A DNA stretch of 18,539 nucleotides from WJMT01 sp041686095 (lineage in GTDB: Bacteria > Acidobacteriota > Aminicenantia > Aminicenantales > Aminicenantaceae), in the NCBI GenBank assembly GCA_041686095.1, contig JAWLEN010000046.1, positions 1-18,539 on the forward strand, given 5' to 3'. A program made the translations under genes and the position numbers. Below the pieces are notes generated by a model. The model made no database searches. It had not been told where the DNA came from and saw nothing but the letters and a program-made list of their open reading frames with translations. Position 1 is the stretch's first letter. Every line of letters starts with the position of its first letter. Positions 12,349-18,539 of this stretch are shown here, in pieces.

Positions 12349-14568
12349 ATGGAAAAAGTAAAAAGAAAATCTATCTATTATAAATTTGGTCTGTATGTTG
12401 TGATAACTGTTCTTGTCAATCTAGTTGCTCTCAAGTTTTTCTTTAGAATAGATTTAACAGAAAACAATCTTTATTCTTTATCCAAAGCCAGCAAACAAGC
12501 TGTCGCCACTCTTAGAGAGCCGTTAACCATAAATGTGTTTTTTTCAAAAAACCTTCCAGCTCCTTATAACACCATTGAATCTTACCTTCACGACCTTTTA
12601 GAAGCCTATGCTTTACATGCTAATGAATATCTCAATTATCGTTTTTTTGATGTAACAGCCAAAGAAGGTGATTTAAGCGAGCAGGCAGAAGAGAACCGCA
12701 GAAAAGCTCAGGACTATGGGATCTACCCTGTCAATGTCCAAAAAATAGAGCAAGATGAGGCAAAGCTGCAGCGAGCTTATATGGGAATGGTTTTTATTCA
12801 TGGAGATATTATTGAAAAGATCCCGGCAGTGACCTCCACTCAAAGGCTGGAGTATAAAATCACAACCACAATACAAAAAATGAACCACAAAATTTCTGCC
12901 CTTCTTAATCTGGATGAAAAAATCAAGGTCAATCTAATAAAGTCTTCTTCTTTGGATGAGATAGCCAAAGAAGTCGGTTTGGAAGGGCTTGATAACACAG
13001 TCAATATAATTAAGGATATAGTATCTGAATTGAACACCAAATTATACGGTCAGTTAACATTCAATACCATTGATCCAAGTGCGGAAGAAAGTTCAGACGA
13101 GGAAATGAGAAAATATGAACGTTTCATGCTTCAGTGGCCGGAAATAGAGGGATCTGAAGGACAGATAATAAAAGCCGGTCAAGGACTGGTAGCTGTTGGA
13201 ATTGAATACAAAGATAGATCTGTTGAAAGGACCTTGTTAGATAGAAGCCTTAATCTGACCAGCAGAGGACTGCAAGAGAGTTTTTCTTTAATCGAAGAAG
13301 ACACCATAAAAACCTTTGTGGAAGAAAATGTGGATAATGTTATCAATATTCACGAAGAAATTGGATACCTCACTTCTCACTCCACACTCAATCTGTCGTA
13401 TTCTCTTCCCCCTCAGTTTCAAGGAATGCAGCAGCAACAGGGTTCTCTAAATAATTTAAACTCTTTATTGAGTGAGAATTACACCATCAATAGAATCGAT
13501 TTAAAAAATGATGATATTCCTGAAAGCATTGACACTCTGATCATTGCAGGACCCAGGGAAGAATTTTCAGACTGGGAACTTTTTCAGATTGACCAATTTC
13601 TCATGAAGGGCAAATCTTTAGCCTTTTTCATTGACTCTTTTGATGAAGCTCAACAGGGTCAGGATCAGATGTATGGAATGAGACAGCCTGTGTATATGCC
13701 CATCAATACCCGGCTGGGAAATCTATTGGATCATTATGGTCTTAAAGTCAATAAGTCTTATGTTCTTGATAAAAAATGCTATGTGAGTCGAGACCAGAGA
13801 ATGGGAGAGACTCCTATCTATTTTGCTCCAGTCATTAAGAATGAAAACATCAATCATAAATTTGATTTTTTAAAGAACATAAAAGAAATCATCATGATAC
13901 AAAATTCCCCTTTATCGTCTGATCCCAATAAGATTAAAGATAATGACATTGAATTGAACACATTGATTTCAAGCTCTAAACAGTCATGGACCATGTCTGG
14001 ACAGATTAATTTGAATCCTATGATCCTGAGACCTCCTGCCAATGACGAAAAAATGGAAAGTTTTCCCTTGGCTTATCTTGCAGAAGGAAATTTTAGAAGT
14101 TATTTTTCTGATAAAGAAATTCCTGAAAAACCAAAACAAGAACCTGAAAACAAAGAAGAGGAAGACAATGAAAAAGAGACAGATCAAATTGAGGAAAAGA
14201 CTGAAGAGACCCAATTCAAGTCAGAAAAAGGGATTATCAAATCAGGAAGGCCGGGTAAAGTGTTTCTCATAGGGTCGGCTGAGATCCTCAAAGATAATTT
14301 ATTTGATGAAAACGGAGAATCTCCCAATGCCCAGTTTATTTTAAATACCATTGACTATTTGAATGACAGAGAAGACATTGCAGTGATGAGAAGCAAAAAC
14401 CAAAAGTTCAATCCTTTAAGAGATACCAAGCCGATCACAAGGAGTTTTATTAAAATTGTTAACGTTGGAGGTCTTCCTGCGTTATTCATTCTGGTTGGAA
14501 TTTTTGTCTGGGCTAGACGTAAGGCCAAGAGAAAAATGATCAAAGCCGTTTTCACAAAACAAAAATAG
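12349..14568 (+). CDS. GldG-like ABC transporter auxiliary protein
   Basis: A 739-residue protein of the GldG type (ABC_transp_aux family, COG3225). It has an N-terminal membrane segment at about 12-30, then F-R-I-D-L-T-E-N-N-L-Y-S-L-S-K-A-S (29-45), the hallmark start of this family, followed by a long periplasmic domain in which I-N-V-F-F-S-K-N-L-P-A-P-Y fits the thioredoxin-like beginning. A second membrane helix at about 703-721 is followed by a basic cytoplasmic tail (R-R-K-A-K-R-K). Both ends being anchored with a large external domain is normal. An insertion at about 590-625 is almost entirely Glu, Lys, Gln and Pro and is probably disordered. The start follows AAGGAG that overlaps the permease stop, 10 bases downstream. 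It probably forms the extracytoplasmic part of the exporter complex; its exact role in the family is not well known. Confidence 0.88.
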   Translation: MEKVKRKSIYYKFGLYVVITVLVNLVALKFFFRIDLTENNLYSLSKASKQAVATLREPLTINVFFSKNLPAPYNTIESYLHDLLEAYALHANEYLNYRFFDVTAKEGDLSEQAEENRRKAQDYGIYPVNVQKIEQDEAKLQRAYMGMVFIHGDIIEKIPAVTSTQRLEYKITTTIQKMNHKISALLNLDEKIKVNLIKSSSLDEIAKEVGLEGLDNTVNIIKDIVSELNTKLYGQLTFNTIDPSAEESSDEEMRKYERFMLQWPEIEGSEGQIIKAGQGLVAVGIEYKDRSVERTLLDRSLNLTSRGLQESFSLIEEDTIKTFVEENVDNVINIHEEIGYLTSHSTLNLSYSLPPQFQGMQQQQGSLNNLNSLLSENYTINRIDLKNDDIPESIDTLIIAGPREEFSDWELFQIDQFLMKGKSLAFFIDSFDEAQQGQDQMYGMRQPVYMPINTRLGNLLDHYGLKVNKSYVLDKKCYVSRDQRMGETPIYFAPVIKNENINHKFDFLKNIKEIIMIQNSPLSSDPNKIKDNDIELNTLISSSKQSWTMSGQINLNPMILRPPANDEKMESFPLAYLAEGNFRSYFSDKEIPEKPKQEPENKEEEDNEKETDQIEEKTEETQFKSEKGIIKSGRPGKVFLIGSAEILKDNLFDENGESPNAQFILNTIDYLNDREDIAVMRSKNQKFNPLRDTKPITRSFIKIVNVGGLPALFILVGIFVWARRKAKRKMIKAVFTKQK

Positions 14569-14583
14569 CATCTGGAGGGAATC

Positions 14584-15564
14584 ATGAAGCTACAAAAAGA
14601 ATACATTATATTAACTGCTGTTATTTTGGTTTTGGTTTTGATTCTTATTGTGAGCTCAGATAGAAATAAAATGTCTTATAAACTTCCAAAAATTGAAAAA
14701 ATCGAATCAGATTCTATCAGTCAATTCGAAATAAATACAAATAAAGAATCCATTTTGATTCAGAGAAGCCAAGATGAATGGTTGATAATGCCCCAACATT
14801 ACAAGGCAGATCCAGACAAAGTCAATGAAATGCTGGATGTCATAAGAAATCTGACTTTAACTGAGCTTGTTTCAGATAAAGAGAATTACAGTCGATATGA
14901 ATTAGATGAAGAGAATAAGATTCAAATCAAGGCTTTCAAAGAGGGAGAGTTAGTTAGGGAGTTTTTCATTGGAAAAGCGTCTCCCACATACAGTCACACT
15001 TATATAAGAATGGCAGACAGTCCCTATGTTTTCCATGCGAGAGATTCATTTAGAAGTACTTTTGAGCAGGATATCTCAGGGCTCAGAGATAAGTCAGTTA
15101 TGGAATTTTTTCAGGAAGAAATAACTGGGTTGATTCTTTCAGGAGAATTTGGTTCTCTTGAATTGAAAAAACAATTAACTCAAGTTGAACCTGACATGAA
15201 AGAACAGGAAACACAGGAAGAGGGTGAGGTCACTCCTCCAATGGAAGAAGAAGCCTGGTTGACACAGGATGGAAAAGAAGCCAGAAACAGTGAGGTCAAT
15301 TCTATTTTATCAAAATTATCCAGTTTGAATTGTGATTCTTATATGGATGAACAGGAGAAAGAGAACTTAATAGATCCAGTTTTTACCATAATAGCCAGAG
15401 GAGCCAAAGACTATAAGCTTGAAATCTATAAAAATAGGGAAGAAGAAGAGGAATATCCGGCTTTATCATCTGAAAATGAATATCCTTTTCTGCTCACCAA
15501 ATGGACAGCTGAAAGCTTAATGAAAAAGCCTGAAGGCATTCTTAAAGAAAATACTGAAGATTGA
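14584..15564 (+). CDS. DUF4340 domain membrane-anchored protein
   Basis: The 326-residue product has one N-terminal membrane anchor (about residues 8-24) and an extracytoplasmic part of DUF4340 type. Typical elements are the I-L-I-Q-R-S-Q-D-E-W-L-I strand pair (57-68), the Y-K-A-D-P-D-K-V-N-E-M-L-D helix near 73-85, R-Y-E-L-D-E near 103, and F-F-I-G-K-A-S-P-T-Y-S-H-T-Y near 122-135. An acidic linker at about 200-222 separates two similar halves. A GGAGGGA site (14574-14580) precedes the ATG and the gap to the GldG-like gene is 15 bases, so it is the fourth gene of the ABC operon. DUF4340 genes are commonly found beside GldF/GldG-like genes, which suggests a stable part of the same complex, but I know of no biochemical function. 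The coding sequence ends in a charged tail without a membrane segment. Confidence 0.85.
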   Translation: MKLQKEYIILTAVILVLVLILIVSSDRNKMSYKLPKIEKIESDSISQFEINTNKESILIQRSQDEWLIMPQHYKADPDKVNEMLDVIRNLTLTELVSDKENYSRYELDEENKIQIKAFKEGELVREFFIGKASPTYSHTYIRMADSPYVFHARDSFRSTFEQDISGLRDKSVMEFFQEEITGLILSGEFGSLELKKQLTQVEPDMKEQETQEEGEVTPPMEEEAWLTQDGKEARNSEVNSILSKLSSLNCDSYMDEQEKENLIDPVFTIIARGAKDYKLEIYKNREEEEEYPALSSENEYPFLLTKWTAESLMKKPEGILKENTED

Positions 15565-15678
15565 TCCATCCGAGTTAACAAGAGTCTTATTTAATGAAGA
15601 TTTAAAAAGTCAGATTGATTTAGATTAGTTCGGGTTAATTTTTTGGAAAACAACAAAACAAAGAAAGGGGATTTTGGA

Positions 15679-16866
15679 ATGAAGGGAAGATATCAAAACA
15701 ACACAGTGATTTTCATAATAGTTTATTTCTTTATCTTTCCCAGTCTGATTCACGCCGCTCAGCAGAAAATCAAAATAACAGCTGAAAATGCTGCTGTCCG
15801 AGCCAAACCAGATATAGAAAGCCAGGTGATTAAACTTATGAATAGAGGAGATGTGCTTGAATTAAAGGGAAAAACAAATGAATGGTTCCAGGTCTCTATT
15901 TTCCTGGAAGACAAAGGGATAGAAGTATTGGGATATATTCACCCAAGTTTAGTGAGTGAGATGGAAGAATTGTCCATAGAACAGGAAGGAATTGAAAAAA
16001 GAGTTCCCGAAGAAAAGAGGGGGGAAGTGTATAGTCCTGGAATTGGCTTCAAAAAAGCTCAAAAAAGGACTTGGGTGGGACTTAAATTCAAAGGGGGAGC
16101 TTCTTATATTCTGGCAGATGATATCAATGAAGGGACTCAAGGTTTTGACAGTATATGGAAAAATGAACTTTCTTATACAGGAGCTGGGATAGAGGGAGAA
16201 TTAACACCCTTTCATATTGTTTACGACTTTGAAGCGGATATCATATTTTATGTTTTTCCTAACGTTGGGATTGGTTTGGGTTCCGGGTATTTGTTTGGAA
16301 ATCAGAATAATGAAATGCGGTTGACTCTTCCCAGTGGAGAAGGCCCCTGGGTAATAAGACCTGAATTAAAGGTTGTTCCCCTAAAAGCAGGGCTTTACTT
16401 TTTAATCCCTATAGGGGGAGAATCTTATTTTACCTTGGATGCCGGAGCTGGATGGTACAACGTCAATTATATCTGGCATTGGAGAGGAGAAAACGGTTCA
16501 GGATACTGGGCTGAAATGAATCAGGAAGCCTCTGCCCAAGATATAGGATATCACGCTGGATTGGGGTTTGAGATTGGACTTGGCTCTCATTTTGCATTTT
16601 TAATAGAAGGAAGAGCCAGGTATGTTGAAATAAGTGGATTTGAAGGAACTCTTGAGTATAAGGACAGCTCAGGAGATTCAGATTTAGTTAAGGGAAAACT
16701 TTACTATTGGAAAGAATGGATATTTACAGAGAAATACACTTTTGTTTTTATTTCTGAAACTGATACACCTTCCTTTACAGGATTGACCACGGCTGAACAT
16801 GTCAGGGAAGCGGTGGTTGATTTAACTGGATTTTCATTACAAGCCGGATTTAAAATAAAATTCTAA
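15679..16866 (+). CDS. Exported SH3-domain protein with probable outer-membrane barrel
   Basis: The chosen ATG at 15679 gives 395 residues, follows a GAAAGGGG ribosome binding site (15663-15670) and leaves a clean signal peptide with cleavage after I-H-A or I-H-A-A (residue 26 or 27). A TTG at 15643 in the same frame would add a charged extension and is unlikely. The first mature domain, about 28-90, is a bacterial SH3 domain (A-A-V-R-A-K-P-D followed by R-G-D-V-L-E-L and W-F-Q-V), common in cell-wall-binding proteins. After a charged linker, residues about 125-395 are glycine- and aromatic-rich alternating strands that end in F-S-L-Q-A-G-F-K-I-K-F, with the terminal phenylalanine expected for outer-membrane beta-barrels. 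The protein may therefore tie the outer membrane to peptidoglycan. It starts 114 bp after the DUF4340 gene with no clear promoter, and 19 bp before the kinase gene, so it may be co-transcribed with the latter. Barrel assignment is inference. Confidence 0.75.
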   Translation: MKGRYQNNTVIFIIVYFFIFPSLIHAAQQKIKITAENAAVRAKPDIESQVIKLMNRGDVLELKGKTNEWFQVSIFLEDKGIEVLGYIHPSLVSEMEELSIEQEGIEKRVPEEKRGEVYSPGIGFKKAQKRTWVGLKFKGGASYILADDINEGTQGFDSIWKNELSYTGAGIEGELTPFHIVYDFEADIIFYVFPNVGIGLGSGYLFGNQNNEMRLTLPSGEGPWVIRPELKVVPLKAGLYFLIPIGGESYFTLDAGAGWYNVNYIWHWRGENGSGYWAEMNQEASAQDIGYHAGLGFEIGLGSHFAFLIEGRARYVEISGFEGTLEYKDSSGDSDLVKGKLYYWKEWIFTEKYTFVFISETDTPSFTGLTTAEHVREAVVDLTGFSLQAGFKIKF

Positions 16867-16885
16867 AGATGACTCCACATAATTT

Positions 16886-17932
16886 ATGAAAATAATCAAT
16901 TACCTTGATTTTGTCCCTCAATTTTCTGAGAAAGAAGCCATTTCTGTTTCAGAAAAAGTCTATGGAATGGATGTTTTGGCCAGCCCTCTTCCTAGCGAAA
17001 GAGACCAAAATTTTTTACTCGAAGAGAAAATTTCGGGAAAAAAGTATATTCTAAAAATATCAAACCAGAAGGAAAAAAAAGAAATTCTTGACCTCCAAAA
17101 TTCAGCCATGGAAAGAATTTCTTCTTATTTGCAAACTCACTCCTGCCCTAAAATTTGTTTAACCAGAGAAGGAGAAAAAACAGTAAAAATAATTCATAAT
17201 CAATCATCTCATTATGTTCGGATGGTCACTTATATTGAAGGGATTCCTCTGGGTGAAGCTTTCCCCCATACACCTGACCTTCTTCAATCCGTGGGAGAAT
17301 TTATAGCCAGGATCGATCAGGCCCTGAAAGGTTTTTCACATCCAGCAGCAAAAAGAGAATTTTACTGGGACCTTCAAAGAGGACCTGAAACAATAAAGGA
17401 ATTTAATAAATATATAGACAATCCTGATAAACGATCTTTGATCAAATCTTTTTATGAAAAATTCAAATCGCAGGCAAGGCAAACAGTTTCGGAATTGGAA
17501 AAAACAGTAATCCATAATGATGGGAATGATTACAACATCCTTGTTAGCTTTTCCGATAAAAGAAGTTTGAATCAGAAAAAGGTCTTTGGAATCATTGATT
17601 TCGGAGATATGGTTTATTCCTATACAGTGGGAGATATTGCTGTGACTGCAGCCTATGTGATGCTGGGTAAAGAAAATTTTTGGGATTCTGCCTTTCATTT
17701 GATCAAGGGTTATAGTGAAGTCTTGAGAATTTCTGATAAAGAGCTGGAAGCCATTTCTCATTTTATTTATTTAAGGCTGTGTATGAGTGTGGTTATATCC
17801 GCATTCCAAAAAAAGAAACACCCTGATAACAAATATTTAACTATCTCGGAAAAAAAAGCCTGGACTCTTTTAAAAAAATTAGGAGAAACTAAGATCGACC
17901 CGGCTTATCTTATTGAAAGAACAAATGAATGA
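16886..17932 (+). CDS. Phosphotransferase of hydroxylysine/homoserine kinase type
   Basis: This 348-residue cytosolic protein is an aminoglycoside phosphotransferase (APH)-fold kinase. It shows a candidate ATP-binding Lys57 in Y-I-L-K-I, the catalytic loop H-N-D-G-N-D-Y-N (His210, Asp212, Asn217) and the metal-binding I-I-D-F-G-D (Asp238), all intact. The Y-V-R-M-V-T-Y-I-E-G-I-P-L segment near 110-122 is the usual hinge. It lies 18 bp before a gene for an AGXT2L-type phospho-lyase; in other bacteria these two domains are found fused in one long polypeptide, and in animals hydroxylysine kinase (AGPHD1) works with phosphohydroxylysine phospho-lyase. The likely job is therefore phosphorylation of an amino alcohol such as ethanolamine or hydroxylysine, rather than antibiotic resistance. 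The ATG has no obvious ribosome binding site and overlaps the stop of a six-codon ORF (16869-16889), so translation may be coupled to upstream reading. Substrate is not determined. Confidence 0.85.
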   Translation: MKIINYLDFVPQFSEKEAISVSEKVYGMDVLASPLPSERDQNFLLEEKISGKKYILKISNQKEKKEILDLQNSAMERISSYLQTHSCPKICLTREGEKTVKIIHNQSSHYVRMVTYIEGIPLGEAFPHTPDLLQSVGEFIARIDQALKGFSHPAAKREFYWDLQRGPETIKEFNKYIDNPDKRSLIKSFYEKFKSQARQTVSELEKTVIHNDGNDYNILVSFSDKRSLNQKKVFGIIDFGDMVYSYTVGDIAVTAAYVMLGKENFWDSAFHLIKGYSEVLRISDKELEAISHFIYLRLCMSVVISAFQKKKHPDNKYLTISEKKAWTLLKKLGETKIDPAYLIERTNE

Positions 17933-17950
17933 GCCTGGATAGGAGAAAAA

Positions 17951-18539
17951 ATGGAAAAACTAGAAACCCTCCGATTAAGAAAAAAATATATTGGTTCTTC
18001 TTTAAGACTCTCTTACAAAAAACCCTTAAAGATAGTCAGGGGATTTATGCAGTATCTTTATGATGAAAAAGGCCAAAAATATCTGGATACCAGGAATAAT
18101 GTTCCCCATGTGGGACACTGCCATCCTCGAGTCATCAATGCCGCTCAAAAGCAGATGTGTGTTCTCAATACAAATACCCGATATCTCCATGATAATCTTG
18201 TTTTATATGCCCAAAAGCTGTCTGCTAAATTGCCTGATCCATTAAATGTCTGCTATATTGTGAATTCTGGAAGCGAAGCCAATGATCTGGCTCTCCGCCT
18301 GGCATGGACCTATACCCAAAAAAAGGATGTGATTGTCATTGATGGGGCCTATCACGGAAATCTAAGCTCCCTGATAGAAATCAGTCCTTATAAATTTGAT
18401 GGTAAAGGCGGGACAGGGGCTCCATCCCATGTTCACAAGGTCAATACTCCAGATGGGTATAGGGGAAAATATAAATATCAGGACCCTTTATCAGGAAAAA
18501 AGTATGCGGCTCAAATCAAGGATGTGATAGATAAAATAA
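17951..18539 (+). CDS. Class III aminotransferase-fold phospho-lyase, AGXT2L family (3' end outside window)
   Basis: The first 196 residues of a PLP enzyme are present, running off the window end. AGGAG (17941-17945) five bases before the ATG fixes the start. The protein closely resembles the AGXT2L group (ethanolamine-phosphate and 5-phosphohydroxylysine phospho-lyases): N-N-V-P-H-V-G-H-C-H-P (49-59), L-N-T-N-T-R-Y-L-H-D-N (72-82), and N-S-G-S-E-A-N-D-L-A-L-R-L-A (105-118), the PLP-phosphate-binding loop, followed by D-G-A-Y-H-G-N (131-137). The Schiff-base lysine lies beyond the window. These enzymes do not transaminate; they eliminate phosphate and ammonia from a phosphorylated amino alcohol to give an aldehyde. 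With the kinase upstream this makes a two-step degradation of an amino alcohol. Ordinary class III transaminase remains possible, but the L-N-T-N-T-R-Y-L-H-D-N block argues for the lyase group. Confidence 0.88.
   Translation, partial: MEKLETLRLRKKYIGSSLRLSYKKPLKIVRGFMQYLYDEKGQKYLDTRNNVPHVGHCHPRVINAAQKQMCVLNTNTRYLHDNLVLYAQKLSAKLPDPLNVCYIVNSGSEANDLALRLAWTYTQKKDVIVIDGAYHGNLSSLIEISPYKFDGKGGTGAPSHVHKVNTPDGYRGKYKYQDPLSGKKYAAQIKDVIDKI

Noticed and set aside
15643..15678. TTG at 15643 as the start of the SH3 protein
   Set aside because: It would place twelve charged residues ahead of the signal peptide and lacks a good ribosome binding site; ATG at 15679 has one.
16869..16889. Six-codon ORF overlapping the kinase start as ATGA
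   Set aside because: It could be a coupling leader, but an ORF this short arises easily by chance and it has no convincing ribosome binding site; noted only in the kinase entry.
16886..17932. Aminoglycoside resistance kinase
   Set aside because: The fold is shared, but the adjacent AGXT2L-type lyase points to amino-alcohol metabolism.
18060..18245. 61-codon open frame on the plus strand
   Set aside because: It is an out-of-frame shadow of the phospho-lyase gene that starts at 17951.

Overview
The window looks like a chromosomal segment from a Gram-negative, moderately AT-rich bacterium (GC near 40 percent by eye) with many exported proteins. Four things hint at an Acidobacteria-related candidate lineage such as Aminicenantes: a roughly 1,060-residue secreted BNR/VPS10-type propeller protein, a C69 dipeptidase, a GldA/F/G-like ABC cluster with a DUF4340 protein, and a split aminoalcohol kinase/phospho-lyase pair. 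This assignment is inference from gene content only; no rRNA or other phylogenetic marker is present.

Left part (1-6060). The 3' end of a C69 dipeptidase gene is followed by a secreted protein of unknown function. That gene converges, with a 10-bp overlap, on a fold-type I aminotransferase gene on the minus strand. Divergent from the aminotransferase is a compact polyamine operon: pyruvoyl-dependent arginine decarboxylase, a bacterial deoxyhypusine synthase-like protein and agmatinase, the last two overlapping by ATGA. Read as a pathway, arginine becomes agmatine, then putrescine, and the DHS-like enzyme probably makes homospermidine. No S-adenosylmethionine-dependent aminopropyl step is encoded here.

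Middle (6061-10709). The large secreted propeller protein is followed by an orphan PilZ-domain protein behind a near-consensus sigma70 promoter. Next comes an exported protein with an apparently complete PI4K/Fam20-like kinase active site, preceded by a perfect AT-rich palindrome that covers a TATAAT.

Right part (10710-18539). A consensus-like promoter drives a four-gene cluster: ABC ATPase (GldA-like), permease (GldF-like), GldG-like membrane-anchored auxiliary protein and DUF4340 membrane-anchored protein. After it come an exported SH3-domain protein with a probable outer-membrane barrel, a phosphotransferase of the hydroxylysine/homoserine kinase type, and the start of a class III aminotransferase-fold protein closely resembling the AGXT2L (ethanolamine-phosphate/phosphohydroxylysine phospho-lyase) family. 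The last two probably phosphorylate an amino alcohol and then eliminate phosphate and ammonia.

Threaded through the intergenic spaces is a small dispersed repeat family built on a core like TATTCATAAAAAAATGGCG and its mirror image. It has one long MITE-like copy (5754-6018), one short copy inside the polyamine operon (about 3844-3871), one hairpin copy in the leader of the ABC operon (about 10845-10887) and a probable remnant (10726-10755). These copies overlap a stop codon, a ribosome binding site and a possible promoter. No tRNA, rRNA, CRISPR array, transposase or phage gene was seen.
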